From NCBI RefSeq assembly GCF_005239225.2, contig NC_133289.1, positions 9,493,501 through 9,557,500 on the forward strand: DNA of 64,000 nt. Reading direction: 5' to 3'. This document shows, one piece after another, positions 27,901 to 42,800 of the stretch (its first letter is position 1; each line of letters starts with the position of its first letter). A program made the position numbers and the translations under genes. This stretch comes from Populus alba (lineage: Eukaryota; Streptophyta; Magnoliopsida; Malpighiales; Salicaceae). The notes beneath the pieces are model-generated. The model was not told the DNA's origin. It searched no databases and saw nothing but the letters and a program-made list of their open reading frames with translations.

Positions 27901-30900
27901 TAGCAGGTAAGAAGGGTTTGAAGTTTTGCAATTCCCAACTCCTTTTCATTTGAACTCCATTTGCACTTGCTGGGAACTTTTTTTTTTTTTTTTCTCCTTT
28001 ATGTAGTTGCGGATGGCCTCTTAGTTAGATGTTAGATTTTCATTTTATTTTTTCATGTACTAACTCTTAGGATAAATATATTGAGTGAATTTACAATCGC
28101 TTCAATAACTTTTAACAACAAACATCTCCTCTGTTTTCTTCAGGTTCTTCAGACAGTTCCTTGCATTTTTTTGCATACATCAGATGGCTCTGGCCCTTTT
28201 TCGTTTCATTGCTGCTGTTGGAAGAACACAAGTCGTTGCAAACACACTAGGGACCTTCACCTTGCTTTTGGTTTTCGTGCTCGGAGGATTCATTGTTGCC
28301 AAAGGTAAGCAGACAGCCCTTTTACTATTGCATCTAGTATTTAACGCAAAACACCATCTAATCAACTTGTTATTCCTTTCAACAAAACCTGTGAATCCTT
28401 TAGATTCTCTCTAAGGAAATGATTTAGTTAAGCATTCTTTTCACCCTTTGGCTACAGACGACATTGAGCCGTGGATGATCTGGGGCTACTATTCCTCTCC
28501 TATGATGTATGGACAGAATGCCATTGTCATGAATGAATTCCTTGATGAAAGATGGAGTGTGGTAAGATGTCTTAATTTATATTTTCATTCTATTATAGAT
28601 ACAATATTCTCTTAATTTCAAACTTAAATAGATGTTATGGAGCCTGCAAGCTTTTTGCGCCAAAAATAAATCATCATCAAAGTTCTATTACGTTTTTTAA
28701 TTGCAGAATAATACGGACCCTAATTTCGCTGGAGAAACTGTTGGGAAAGTGCTTCTGAAGGCTAGAGGCTTCTTTACTGATGATTATTGGTTTTGGATTT
28801 GTATCGGAGCACTCGCTGGGTTTTCGCTTTTATTCAACGTTTTATTTATTATAGCATTGACTTTCTTGAACCGTAAGTCACTCAGCCTGATGCTCATTCT
28901 GGGTTATTGGATGGAGATGAAATTTCAATATGACAAATGTGTGGAAATTCTCTTTCAGCTTTGGGAGACTCAAAAGCAGTCGTTGTGGATGACGATGCGA
29001 AGAAGAATAAGAAGACGTCAGCTGGACAACAGAGTGCAGAAGGTCTGACACTTTCAAAGCCTTTTCCTTTTCCTCCCTTCACTTTTTGCAGATATAGCAC
29101 ATTTCACCAAGTCAATCATGGCTCTAACTTAATTCAAGAAGGTAGCATACAATATGCCTGAACATGAGTATTAGTTGAGAAGATTGACATTGTGATGATA
29201 TTAACATATCCCAGTCAAATGTTCAGAAAATCCCCGACCACCTCAATTGCCCTCCGACTGGAATGAATAAGTGTCTGGAAAATGAAGAAATTCACAGTCT
29301 GGACATTTACATGTTGCTATTGTAAACATGCTTATTTTGTGGAATCGAGTTTCTAGGATATTATATTTTATTCTGTGATCAATTACAGGTATTCCTATGG
29401 CAACGAGAAATTCTACAGAAATTGGTGGCGCAGTGGATAATTCAACAAAAAGAGGAATGGTTCTGCCATTCCAACCCCTTTCACTTGCATTCAACCATGT
29501 GAGCTACTATGTGGATATGCCTGATGTAAGTAGTCATCAAGTTTTTCATTTTTTTGGGCATTTACACCGAAGTTTTTTGTTCTTGAAACTTCTTTTTTCT
29601 GGGCAAGATACACTCGATCTGTATAACCAGGGATGTTGCGGATCTCCTGAAAGTGTCTTGTCAGGAAACACGTGTACATTGTTCTTGATTAGAAAACATA
29701 TTAGCCTTATAGATAACATTTTCAAATGTAAATTTCTCACCCTTAGGTAACATTGAAAGTTCACTGCTACTGGCCAAAAGTTTCAACTCTGGAACACATG
29801 AAGGTTCTTGATTTGTTTTAATGTATTGAAGAGTTAAACTGATTTTCAACTTACAATAGAATAAAATAAAAACTTCTTCCCATGTTAAAGATGAATTGCA
29901 GGCAGCTTATGTTCCCCTAGAGAAAAAAACTTGGTTTTTATTGTTGGACATTGAGATCAAAGGTTGTTTTTTCCATGCCAGGAAATGAAGGGTCAAGGAA
30001 TTGATGAAGAGCGTCTTCAACTGCTCAGAGATGTTAGTGGTGCTTTTAGACCAGGGATATTGACTGCACTTGTGGGCGTAAGCGGTGCTGGGAAGACCAC
30101 CTTGATGGATGTGTTAGCTGGAAGGAAGACCGGTGGTTACATTGAAGGAAGTATTAACATCTCAGGCTATCCAAAGAATCAAGAGACATTTGCTCGTGTG
30201 AGCGGTTATTGTGAACAGAATGACATTCATTCACCTCGTGTTACTGTTTATGAATCTCTTCTGTACTCAGCCTGGCTCCGTCTTCCTAAAGATATAGATA
30301 CAAAAACCCGAAAGGTATGTAATGTTTCTCAGTAATCAGTTATTCCTGGATTTTTGAGAAGTCTTTTTTCTTCAGAGATCGTACCCTCTCTTAATTTCCT
30401 TGTACGATTTATTATTCTTATTATCTTCACTATATGGTCCACAGATGTTTGTTGAAGAAGTTATGGATTTGGTTGAGCTAAATCCCCTCAGAGATGCCTT
30501 AGTTGGACTTCCAGGTTTAGACGGCCTATCAACAGAACAAAGGAAAAGATTGACCATAGCAGTAGAGTTGGTAGCTAATCCCTCTATCATATTCATGGAT
30601 GAGCCAACTTCTGGTCTTGATGCTAGAGCTGCTGCTATCGTGATGCGTACTGTCAGAAACACTGTGGACACAGGTAGAACTGTTGTGTGCACCATTCATC
30701 AGCCTAGCATAGACATTTTTGAAGCTTTTGATGAGGTAAATTTCAAGTTTTTGAATGTTGCCTTTTGATTTTGATTTTGATTTCCCCTCTTTTTTGTGTG
30801 TGTGTGTGTCAAATTTGAATGCAACTTGATATTTTTCTTGTTCCAGCTGTTGTTGATGAAAAGAGGAGGTCAAGTCATTTATGCCGGATCTCTTGGTGAC

Positions 30901-32741
30901 CGTTCTCACAAGCTCATAGAATATTTTGAGGTGACAATTTCTCCTGTCCTGTGTCCATCTATGATTCCTTTAGCATCAAAGAGAATTTTTCCTTTCTTCT
31001 AGGGAATAAATAGTAGGGTTACTAATCGTGCCTCATGTCCATGCATAGCTCCTGATCATTCCCACTTCCCAGGCATTGAAATTAAGTAGTCTAATACTGT
31101 AGAATGTTATTTCAAGTTCTAGCGAAATAAATTGTGATATTAACTAATATTTTTATTTAAATACAGGCTGTCCCAGGCGTTCCCAAGATAAGAGATGCTT
31201 ATAACCCTGCAACATGGATGCTCGAAATTAGTGCTCCTTCAATGGAGGCACAACTGGATGTAGACTTCGCAGAACAATATGCCAACTCCTCTCTCTATCA
31301 GTAAGCCTGGATATATCATGATAGCCATAAATTGCCTGGAGTTTTTGGAGTTTTCTTCTTATTTTCTATGTTGAAATGCTTTCAGGAGGAATCAGGAAAT
31401 TATCAAAGAGCTAAGCACACCAGCACCAGGATCCAAGGATCTCTACTTCCGAACCCAATACTCCCAAACTTTTCTTACTCAATGCAAAGCTTGTTTCTGG
31501 AAACAGCATTGGTCTTACTGGAGAAACCCTCGTTATAATGCCATTCGTCTGTTCATTACATTAGCCATTGGAATAATTTTCGGTCTCATCTTTTGGGACA
31601 AAGGACAGAAGACGTAAGGCTTTGAATTCTGTCTTGAAAAATAATTGTTGTACCCATACTAATGCTTACTTTATACCAGTATACGGCAGGAGTAGCATTC
31701 AATTGAATGCCATATGTTATCGTCTTGCTTTCAATTCTGCACTCATACTGACAGGTAAATTTGATTTGTTAACAGATTTTCCCAGCAAGATCTATTGAAT
31801 GTTTTCGGAGCCATGTACGCGGCGGTGCTTTTCCTTGGTGCAACCAATGCTGCGGGGGTGCAGTCTATAATTGCTATTGAGAGAACAGTTTTCTATCGCG
31901 AAAGAGCAGCTGGAATGTACTCCCCATTGCCTTACGCATTTGCGCAGGTAAAAATATGCAGGGAGCCTCTTTTAATTTACAGGACAATTTCTACCCCCAT
32001 CCTCCATCCTTCTCTTAATTCACCATGATCAGTAGGACTCCAATGTCGTTATAGATGCTTTCAGGCTGACAGGATAATTCTTGCAGGTGGCCATAGAAGC
32101 AATTTATGTAGCAGTACAAACTATTGTTTATAGCATTATCCTTTTCTCCATGATGGGCTTCGAGTGGACGGCTGCAAAGTTCTTGTGGTTCTACTACTTC
32201 ATATTCATGTGCTTTGTTTACTTCACATTGTTTGGGATGATGGTTGTTGCATTGACCCCTGCCCCACAAATTGCTGCCATTTGCATGTCCTTCTTCACGT
32301 CCTTCTGGAACTTGTTCTCTGGTTTCCTTCTTCCTAGGCCTGTAAGTAATCTTAAACTCAGCTGCATTATATTTAATAAATCATTCGCCATGTTGTTATT
32401 TATAATTGATGAATGATGATGCATGTTTCTTTGTGCAAATAAAAACTAATAATTTTGCACATTCATGACAGGAAATACCTATTTGGTGGAGGTGGTACTA
32501 CTGGTGTTCTCCGGTGGCTTGGACATTATACGGCCTCGTGACATCTCAAGTGGGTGAAAAAACTAATAAAATCACCGTACCTGGGTCTGCAGATGTGCCA
32601 ATAAAGGAATTCCTCAAAGGATACTTGGGATTTGAATATGACTTTCTTCCCGCCGTGGCTGCCGCCCATCTTGGATGGGTTGTCCTCTTCTTCTTCCTGT
32701 TTTCCTATGGTATCAAGTTCCTCAACTTCCAGAAGAGATAA
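24902..32741 (+). CDS. ABCG34: Full-size PDR-type ABC transporter, ABCG34/PDR6-like
   Basis: Plasma-membrane ATP-driven exporter of the plant pleiotropic drug resistance family; Arabidopsis ABCG34 exports the phytoalexin camalexin. Twenty exons, all GT-AG: 24902-25293, 25367-25487, 25709-25797, 26012-26096, 26217-26507, 26627-26717, 27006-27906, 28144-28304, 28458-28561, 28707-28872, 28959-29042, 29389-29525, 29982-30314, 30445-30735, 30847-30930, 31167-31300, 31386-31613, 31776-31947, 32087-32341, 32472-32741; 4389 nt, 1462 aa, normal for the family. The order is NBD1-TMD1-NBD2-TMD2. NBD1 has Walker A GPPSSGKT (207-214), signature ISGGQ (346-350) and LLMDE (Asp370). NBD2 has GVSGAGKT (906-913), signature LSTEQ (1013-1017) and IIFMDE (Asp1037). 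The asymmetric signatures are typical of plant PDRs. No frame break was found. The substrate is not readable from sequence. Orthology is supported by the SBE2.1 neighbour downstream. Confidence 0.94.
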
Positions 32742-33399
32742 AACCTACAGCTTCACTACTGTAGTCCTAGAACAGTTTAATAATACAGAAAATCAAAGGT
32801 GTAATTATTCATAGATGGGGAAGCAAAACGTCACCCCTGTTCTTGGCCTTGTTTTTTGATTTATTTTTTTTTTCCCTCTCGATCTTGTGTGTATTACTAC
32901 AGCATTCTTTTGACCTGGCTTTCATAAGGGCAGTTATTAATAAACGGCAACAGATGTGTTCCTACAGAATTCAGAAGCTGAATCAAATGTTTGGTTTTGT
33001 CCCTTCTTTTCTTTTCCTTTTTACAACAACTTTTCTACTTTTCCATTCATGAGCTATGCATTAGATTCAATTCTGCGTTGAAAAGAAGATTCACCTCTGC
33101 TGGGGCTTTTTGTTTTTTCGCCGAGAATAACAAACACTAATATACATCTATCAGAATCTCTTTCCTTCTAGAAGCTTCATATTCGAACCTCTCCGTTGTT
33201 GGAAGAATTCTGATTATAACTTTGGTCACCCACGGATGGCATTTTCATTGATATCTTGGAAAATCTTCAAAAGGTACTAGTCTTGTTTTGTGGATCTAGA
33301 CTTTTATGCTCAAAATAGATTTGATATTAGATACGTCCACACTCCACAGACCCACCAAAATTTTTTCAGCGAAAAAAAAACCGAAGAAAAAAACATGAG

Positions 33400-33720
33400 A
33401 TACGAGTCATTAATTTAATTAGTATTTTAAATGGTATGATTACAAAATATAATAATAATAAATAAACTGATAAAAAAATAATAGTAAAAAAAAGAAAGTA
33501 AAAAGAACTCAATTTAATAAATCAAATGAGAACTTAATAACTCTATAAAAATCAAATTGAAAAGAAACAATATCAAAGCTTAATCTCTAGAAAATAAAAT
33601 GTTGAAAAATAAAAATTAAATAATATATATAATTAAAAAAAATCAAAAAACTCGATTCGAGTCCACCCAAGTAAAGATACAAAATCTTTGACTTAGTCAT
33701 GATACCAAGGTGATTGTGTT
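33400..33720. repeat. Diverged copy related to the 54-kb tandem unit
   Basis: Contains the same sequence of phrases as the array at 53990-55030: an attaaaaaaa-atcaaaaaactcg stretch, gattcgagtccaccc, and ag-tcatgatacc followed by aaggtg. It appears once here. This suggests a dispersed element whose unit has become tandem elsewhere. Confidence 0.4.
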
Positions 33721-34349
33721 CAAAAGAAAAATGAGTAAATAGCCTATTAATTTTTTTTTGAAAAAAATAGTAATAGAAAATACATGGACTAAATATATAT
33801 AAAAAAATTAACGATGTGAAATTTTAAAGGGGTTGGAACTGAATTTAAAGAGGAAAGATAGAAGAAAAAAAGGGTCGCCTACACCAAACCAGTGATATGT
33901 TTGGCACACATGCAACCCCATTATGTAAGGAGTGTATAGACCTTCAAAATGCTGCCTCGAAAGGTGATGCTTAATGGTCAGACAACCCCGTATGTACTGC
34001 CTGAACGATGTAGGGTTGTTCACACGTGTAAATAGGTTTTTTAATAATATTTAATATATAAAAATTTCAATAATTCCCTTAAATAACTTTCAAATTAATA
34101 TCAATGTAATAGGATAAAAAAAAGTTTTTGTGAGAGAGTTATATTGGTTTTATCTTTAAGGGCTTTAAAGTAGTTTAACTGTTTTAAAAAAATTGAAAAT
34201 GTCATAGCACCCCGATTGAAAGGCATCATATATTCTTTTATTGTGAGGGTATATTAGTAATTTTATCATATAAGAAAATAAAACTATTAACCCAACCCTG
34301 CATAAATTGTTAACAATAATTGTATTATGGTGAAAAGACCACATTGTCT

Positions 34350-34980
34350 CCTTGCCTATTCTAAAGATTTTTTGGGCGAGAGGTTATTTGTCAAATCACT
34401 ATTTCAATGAATATTGATATGTTTGTAGAGCTACACTAATTTCATTTATTTATGTTTTTATTTAGATTTCATTTTAGTTCATATTCTTCCAATTATTTTT
34501 AATTACACCCAAAATTGCCTCCTAAACTCTTAATCTCATTCAATTTAACCCATATCAAACTCAATCATCAACCTGGCGTTTAACGCCATTTTCATCTTGG
34601 TACTTCATTTCTAATTTGTATATTTGGACCCTTAATTGACCATCGAACTTTTAATTTTATTCAATCTACCCCCTGATTTAGTTAATTTTAGATCTTGAAG
34701 TCTCGCGCCTTTTATGATTTGATTATTGGTTTTCAATTTGTTCAGTCAAACCTTTAATTGGCTATCAAACTTTAATTTTTCAAAATTAAACCATTAATGA
34801 CCAATTAAACTTCTCAAAGTTCAATTTCAGTCCTCAAACTTCAATTTTTTCCAATTAACACCTAAATTGACTCCAAAAATTTTATTTCCTTACAATTAAG
34901 TCCTCAATAAAATTAGCTAAGCCTTCCAAAATTCTTATTAAGTCCTTACTCGTCCAAATTTTTATTTCTCTACTCAAATA
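34350..34980. repeat. Repeat-like stretch with recurring antisense phrases
   Basis: Phrases such as ttaattg-accatcaaactttaatttt and caattaaacttctcaaa recur at irregular 50-70 bp spacing. The reverse complement resembles the block at 2465-2700. No open frame of note. It probably comes from a noncoding part of an old LTR retrotransposon; this is an inference. Confidence 0.35.
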
Positions 34981-36816
34981 CAAATATTTTTGCCGAATAG
35001 CTCTTTTGTCAATCAGAATTGGGTCACTAATTTTACCAATCCTGTACATTATGGTCTTTCAACTTTTCACCTGTCATTTTGGTCATTCACCGCCAATTTA
35101 AGCAATCTTCGAGGCTTTCCTCATGTGTATCCTTTGGTATTTTTTATTGATTTTTTATGGGATCAAAAATAGGTAACAACATACGTGACTAGGGAACAAT
35201 ATAACATGGAAAAAGGTTGGTAAGTACTGTTAATGTCAAATTTGATCCCTCTTCTTTTAATCTTATCATATGCAATGATTTTAAACTTTTTCATGCAAAA
35301 TCAACTTGTCATGAAATGTCAAAATAATTTCCGAAACATAAAAATGAAATCTAAAGAGAACATAAAAACCCGGGACAACAAAAAAAAAACTTCCAAAGCC
35401 AAATTGAAAAAATCTTCTAGCTTGAAGATAAAAAAAATAAAATTAAAGGAACAAACTGTTCATGAATAAAAATTCATGAGAGAATGTACAGTGAAGTAAC
35501 AGTAAAACAATGACCTCTTCTGATTTCTCTATCAATGTTAATGTGATGACATCTTAGAGATATACAAAAAAAAAGATCTTTTTGTTGGGTATTATTGCTT
35601 TTGACACGAGTTTTTTAAAAACAATTGACAAAATAACACAGTTAGAAAAATAATGGGAAAAATAACATAATTTACACATGTTTCGATTGGAAAATATGAT
35701 ATTTAAACTTGTTGTGATTATAAAATGTGATATTTAAAAGAAATTATGAAATATACTCTATAAATTACGATGAGGGGAGAGACAAAAGAAAGAAAGAGAC
35801 ACTAAAGGTATATCAAAACTCCGATTACGACATCTCTAGTATCATCAAATTGACAAAACAAACCTAAAAATATTGGAAAAAGTTATTAACAATGATATGA
35901 TTGGGTTACACTTATCGTTCAAAGACTGTGATAGGATCAATTATTTTTGGTAGCAAGTATTTGATCACTATTTATTATCTTTTTTTGATGTTGTTGAATT
36001 CATATTATCAAAATCTATTTCTTTTCTCTTTCTCTCTCGTATCTCTATATATATAATCTGTACATCTTATTATATGTGTGTGTATATATATATATATATT
36101 TTAAATATTAGATTTCTAAATCGTGACTAATACTCATTTTAAAATTGCAACATATAAAAATGATGTGATTTCACCATTTTTTTTTAAAAATTTTGCTATT
36201 TTACGAATTAAAAACAACAGTGATACTTTTCGAAAAAGGAAAAAATCCTTATAGACGGGAAAAGTTAAAAGAAGGAAAGGAAAAAGAATGTACCAAAAAG
36301 ATCCATCGGAGAACAGAGACTCCAATCAACATGGCAAAAAGGCTTCCTTTCCCCGGATGGGGAGATGACCCACTAACAGCCACACGTACATCCAAGGCCT
36401 TTCATTTCTGATCTTTTGCCATTGACACGTATCATATGATAAAAACATAGGAGGGCAAAAGGGGCCCACACGGAGCGCCCTGGAGTGGATGCTGAATAAA
36501 AAAAGAGTGATAGAAGTGAGATGGACGATGGAGAATGATTCTGATACAGTGAAAGGACCCACAGAACCCCATCCCCATTCTCCATTGCACACGTATTATG
36601 TACGACACTCTGCCACTGGATGGAGTCCTATAACAATAATAATATCACTGCAAATCTTTCTAATTTCGGATTTCACGCAACTCACGCTTCTGCTTTCATC
36701 TTCTTCACCTTTTTTATTTTCTTTTAATTATTATTATTATTATACGGTGCTCACACTTTTAAGTTCTAAGCTATAGCTAGATCTCTAGTCGTAGAAAGAG
36801 AAGAGAAAAGAAAGAA

Positions 36817-39800
36817 ATGGTGTCCTGCGCTATATCAGGCGTACGTTTTCCTTGCCTTCCTTCAGTGTACAACACCAAGTCTCAGTCAAGTTTCAATGGC
36901 GATCCTTTGTGTCGAAAGAGCCTCTCCTTTTTCTCGAAGAAAGACCCATCTTCTCGTAACTCTCTCTTCTATTTTTCTGCCAATGGTCTTGCCTTTTATT
37001 TTTCAATATATATATATATATATAAATGGTTTTGATTCTTGATCAATGATTTTGTTTGCAGTGAAGATGCTTGCTGGAAAGTCTTCTTACGATTCCGATT
37101 CCCCAAATTTAGCTGTTACTACTTCCACTGCTACAACCACACCAACACCTGAGAAAGTCCTTGTCCCCACCGATGGCAACGCTTCAGAAGATCCTCTGGT
37201 TTGTCTTCTCCTTGTCCACGTGCTGCATACTACTTCTATGACGCATGCTGTTGATTCTCAGTTTAGAGTGTTTTGCATTTGAAAACAAATCATGCTCTAG
37301 CATTTGATTTTTAAAGAAAATGAGATCCTTACAGGGAAAAGCACAAAAAAAAAGGAAGCAACATGATGTGGAGCAAAACCCTTGTGCTCAAGACTCCTAC
37401 AAATTGAGAACTGGAGTCGACTCCCACCTTTTATTTTCTAATTTTTTTTTCTTTTTTATTACCACCACCTAAATTAGGAGCCAATACCATTCCTTTATGG
37501 TGGACCTTTAATCCCTTGCCTCATTTTGAACGAGTAATCTCTCCACGAGCCATTGAGCTGTACGAGCTATTATATATTCTAATCAAAATGAAGGGCACTG
37601 ATGAATTTTCTATGGATATTTTCCACTTGTTTCTATTTAGATATTCCCAAGTCTTTTTCCTCTTTTTTTTACCCTTTAAATTTCGATTACCTCATTCTTA
37701 TTATATGTTTCTGGGAAATTCTCATCCTCAGAAAGCGTAGGCTATATTTACATGAAAAGTTGTTCTTTGGTTCAACAATTTCTTTTATCTGTAGCCTCTT
37801 TTTTTTTTAATTTCTTATCCCCTGCTAGATGGCAAGAGGTGGCTTCTTGTATATGGACATGTAATGTGCAAAGTAACCAAACAATGCAATTCATTACTAA
37901 CACGAGGATCTGTGAGGCACCAGTGGTGACTTGAGAATGAGAGAGGATAGAATTGTTATTTGAACATTTATAAGGAAGTCACAGGAAAAAAAAAATTGGG
38001 AACTCTTGGAAAGCCTAAACTTAGTCTCAACTTGAACCTCAAGCATGGTTATTTCCATGCCAGGTGTTAAAACTGTGACAATTTAAAGGTATTATATAGG
38101 CTCTTCTATTGTTCTTGCTTCATCAGGATCTTGTGATCTTTCCAATACTATAAAGGCTTGGAATTGATCTTGGGAAAATATAAATATAAGAAAGGCCTGA
38201 GATTTTGGAAGTTGTAGGTAATAGATTCTCATTTTGAGAATTTGCATTTGCACGTTTTGAAACACATTGCAGGATCAATCTAGATATCGTTGAAGTTATA
38301 GGCCTACTTGACTGTCATCCTCATGATGACAGCTCCTTTGACAAAGATGCTTGGTGTAACTAAAGTCATGTGCTCTTACAGTGTGTGTGAAAAACCGTGG
38401 TTGGCTGATTGGTCTATCTTGCTTATTCTTTAGTTTCTTGATGCCTTTGCTAGAAAACGGTGTTGATAGATTTAATGGCTGTTGATATCCAATTCCCACT
38501 TAAATCAGCGCCTCCTTTTACCTGTTTGATTCTCGTGTTAGGTACCTCATGATGTAGAGTGTCTAACAATGGAAGATAATCAGATTGTTGAAGACAAGGA
38601 AAAGCAAGAGACATCTACTCCTTTGAGTGAGTCAATAATCATTGGTAAAACTGAAGCCAAATCTATGTCTATCCCCCCACCTGGCTCTGGGCAGAGAATA
38701 TATGAAATAGATCCAAGTTTGACAGGTTTCCGTCAACATCTTGATTACCGGTGAGATACTCTATCTTTACTCATGTAAGATATTTTTACGTTGAACTAAG
38801 GGTTGAGAGCTTGAAGTAAAACTAATAAATGAGCAGGTGCTTCATGTTATATACTGAAGTTTTGGTGATCATATGTGATAATTCTCAGCATCAACATTTA
38901 TCATTAGCTTTCTTAATATTGTTTTTTTTCCTCTTAATATTGTTTTTTAGAAGTACATTTTTGAAGGTGTCTGTTTTCATTTATTTGATGATATCCTCAG
39001 TCTGCATTCATGTTAAAGATCAAACTCCAATAGATATTTCTTGCATTTTTTTGGACATATTTCTATTTCAACCTTTAGATAAAGTAGGACTATAGAAGTA
39101 TCGATTTAAACAATAGCTTGAAATAGCAGACTAAGATTTCAAATGAATATCCTTCTACATCTTTCCTCCCCAGTCCTCAACATTTTTTGCCCTGATGATT
39201 CTTATAAACAAAGAGTAATATCATATGAAGTTTCAACTAATTTCTTAAGTGTGTTTAATGAATTCTTTGAAGACTGTCTTGGATTTGTCTTTTCTCAATT
39301 TATATTAGATACTAATTCATTTTGTGCCATGGTATGCTAGCGTTCATGTCAGCAGAGTTCCACGCCTCGTTAGACATATATTTCTGTAAAAAGTGGAGCA
39401 AGCCCCAGATCCGCATTTGCGGATATTCACTTTGGATACCTCTGCATCACCTAGAAATTTTTACTGTATTTTCTTTCCATATCCATTTATTGTTTTCATT
39501 ATTTTCTCTGTATATGGATAGTGTAATTAACTTATGCACTAGCCCACATCTTATTTTTTTTCTTTACTAAAATCATGCAAGATATTGCATGAAAAGGTGT
39601 TTGTTGTTTTCAATGCTTTCAGAGTCATACCAATGAACCCAAGTGCTATTTTTTCCTGAAAGGACCTAATATATGATATGATTGTCAAGTCTGGTTGTAA
39701 GGTTGAGGTGTGATTGTTTCTTTGTTTAGAAACATGACAACTGCTGCCTGGAGAGAAGTGCTCCATGTATTCTCTCTTTTATAGTACAATTGTTTGACGT

Positions 39801-42800
39801 TTGCTATCTTTAGACTAGCTTGTTTGTATGTGTGTGTGTGTATATATATATATATTTTCAAGGTATGATTTTGAAGATGTTGATAAAGTTTTTGTAACAT
39901 TCTATAGCTAATTTAATCTTTTCCTGATCGTAGATATTCAGAGTACAAAAGAATTCGTGAAGAAATTGACAAGTATGAAGGTGGTTTGGAAGTGTTTTCT
40001 CGTGGCTATGAAAAGCTTGGTTTCATACGCAGGTATTCTACCTGTTTTATTTCTGCAGGTTGAAGTCCATTCATTTTCTAGTTTTTTTGGCATAACCAAT
40101 TGCACCTTCCATTTTTGCTGTTACATAATGCAATGTGTTTTCACTTATATTTTCTTTTGCAAAGTAAATGAGCTGTATCAAAAAATGAAACTAGTGACAA
40201 GATGATCTCAAAAGTGGAAAACACAACAGAAATTCTTGCGATTTTGCTTTGCATTGCAAATGTTTCTATTAGTGTGGTGACACTTTGGCCCTTGAGTTGA
40301 TTGTTTTAAACATCAGAGGTTCTCACAAGAATTTTCAGTTAGTGTTGTGACACTTATTTTTCTTTTCTTTTAGGTCACTGACTCTTGTTCTAAGGATAAG
40401 CATAGCACCCAAACTGCAAAGATGAGGGATGGGTCATCAAATGAACTTGGAAAAAAATGGGGTCATCAAATGAACTGGGGAAAAAACTGACTAAAATTTT
40501 GTACCAAGGGTTAAGCTTCACAAATGTAGAAATAGTGCATTTGGATAGATTTAGGCAGATCTGTATGCATGTTGTGGTTCAAGAACAAATAAATGGGAAA
40601 AAAATTTCCATGTCCTAGCCAGGCCTCTTATAAAGATTGTAAGGTTGTACCGGTCCCATGAATTGAATGCATAAGCTGAGTTGTCTCACTTCATTGTGAT
40701 GGCAATTGTTTAATTTACTTGCTCATCGCTTGTTTGTTTTCATAGATGCTCTATTTGTTTCATTACCTTTTATCATGCTTTATCTTAAAAAAACCATTAG
40801 TCTGCTATTCTAGTGTTTATTTTTTCTTTATAGCCAATCGATTTTAGTTTCCTTGGCACATCTCATTCTCACTGATTGTAATTTCTACTCGTTTCTCAGT
40901 GAAACAGGAATAACCTACAGGGAATGGGCACCAGGAGCTAAGGTCTGTGTTGTTTCGATTCTCTGTAACGCGGTCTTTAGTTTGTATAGTAAATCTCAGA
41001 GAAGGCAGTTATCCCAGGACTGCCTATTCTCAAATCTGATCTCTTTAGTCATGGTACCTGTATTACTGAACAACTGGATGTATATTCAGGCACAAACAAA
41101 GGGCATATGCTGTTAATAGCATAAGCCTCTATAAACTTACATGAGAGGCTGCTTTTTTGTTCAGCATTTTAGTCAGAGACAATGTCCCTCCGAACTGATT
41201 CAAGCTAACAAATTGACTGGCTATGAGATGATTGTTTTTTGTTCCTGACAAATATGTTTGTACATTGACCAGTTACTATTTATTTCAGTGGGCAGCATTG
41301 ATTGGAGATTTTAACAATTGGAATCCCAATGCAGATGTCATGACCCGGGTATGTTATCTATGCTTTTGCTTTATGTGGCATTGGATCCAATGATGGATAA
41401 TTTCTGCATAATTCCAATGGTATTATTTATACTTGTTGGAATTGTCTGTCATCTTTTCAAATGATTGGTAAAGTGCATTGAAGCTTTGTCTCCCTTTCTT
41501 CTCCTGTACACTTCACAGCAACAGTCTTCTACTATCTGCTCATTTTTTTCAGATTCTGTTTACATAAACACATACATTACTCATTTTATTGATGGAGAAA
41601 AAAGGAAATCTTTATATTGGATTGCTCTACTATGGATTCTTTCTGTCTATTACAACTCCTGCCTTTCTCATTTTTCTTTTCTGATCATTCTTTCTTCAGC
41701 AATAGAAAAGAAAAGAAAAATGTAAATAATGCTTTGATATGTCTTTGTTTGGAAATGGAAACCGGGAAAACTATTCATTTTACAGTCGTTTGAATCTGTA
41801 GTAGAATCTGAAAGCTTCAAGGATATGTCCAAGTAATACATACTAGTACTAGGATGTTTAATTAACATATTGTTGAGAGTCTGGGTTGAAAGAGAAGCCA
41901 GTAAGAATATGCCATAATGATGGTTGTTAGCAGGATGTAATATCTTCATACTTGTGTTTAAACTCCTTTTTTTTCCTTGTTAGATCTATTGTACTATTTA
42001 AATTCCAAGCAACTGATTTATTATTTTACAGAATGAATTTGGTGTCTGGGAAGTGTTCCTTCCAAACAATGCAGATGGTTCACCACCAATTCCCCATGGT
42101 TCTCGAGTAAAGGTAACACATCTCAAGATTGAATACTAAAATCTTACTGTGTAAATTAGAGTTTATGCATTAAACTTGATGCTTCTTGCTCACGACTTTT
42201 TTTCTGTGCTTGTCACTTTTGACTTGCAAGAGAAATAAGTTTGCAACTTTCATTTGAAGTCTAAAGATGTGCATTTCCATACAAAGTGAGAGCTTCTAGG
42301 GTTTTTTGTCTCGTCTGGTTGTTTTCTTGAACTTTAAAAGAATACCAGGAGCCTCTTGCTCAGCACCCAGTGAATATCATGTGAAATCAAGCAACTTTTA
42401 CACAACAAGAAAAGGATCTTTGGCAGTGTAATTTTGTCTTCTTAACTTTGCTATTCAGTATTCATAACACAAGAAAAACAAACCGAATGTATGGTATCGG
42501 CTTCAGCTTCATATTAGTTTCTTGCATTTAATTTAAGCTAGATCTTTTCATTTTCAGTCAGCTGCAAAAGGAGATGATTATAAGTATTATTCAAGGCCCT
42601 GAGCTTGTTTAGTTTTAAAAACTCTGCTCTGCTATTTAAATACATTAAAGATGGTGAATCTATTTTTGATTGCGTGTTTGTAGATACGCATGGATACTCC
42701 TTCTGGCATTAAAGATTCTATTCCTGCTTGGATTAAGTTCTCAGTACAGGCTCCAGGAGAAATCCCATACAATGGCATTTACTATGATCCACTGGAGGAG

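Larger units (their letters stand above)
32742..36816. other. Intergenic region between ABCG34-like and SBE2 genes
   Basis: Begins with the ABCG 3' untranslated region and ends with the SBE2 promoter and leader. In between are repeat-like stretches: a single diverged relative of the ~150-bp tandem unit (33400-33720), a less AT-rich repeat-like segment (33830-34030) and a pyrimidine-rich stretch with recurring ttaattg/tcaaact phrases (34350-34980). The open frames at 35233-35469 and 36193-36411 are Lys-rich or unsupported and are not called. Confidence 0.6.
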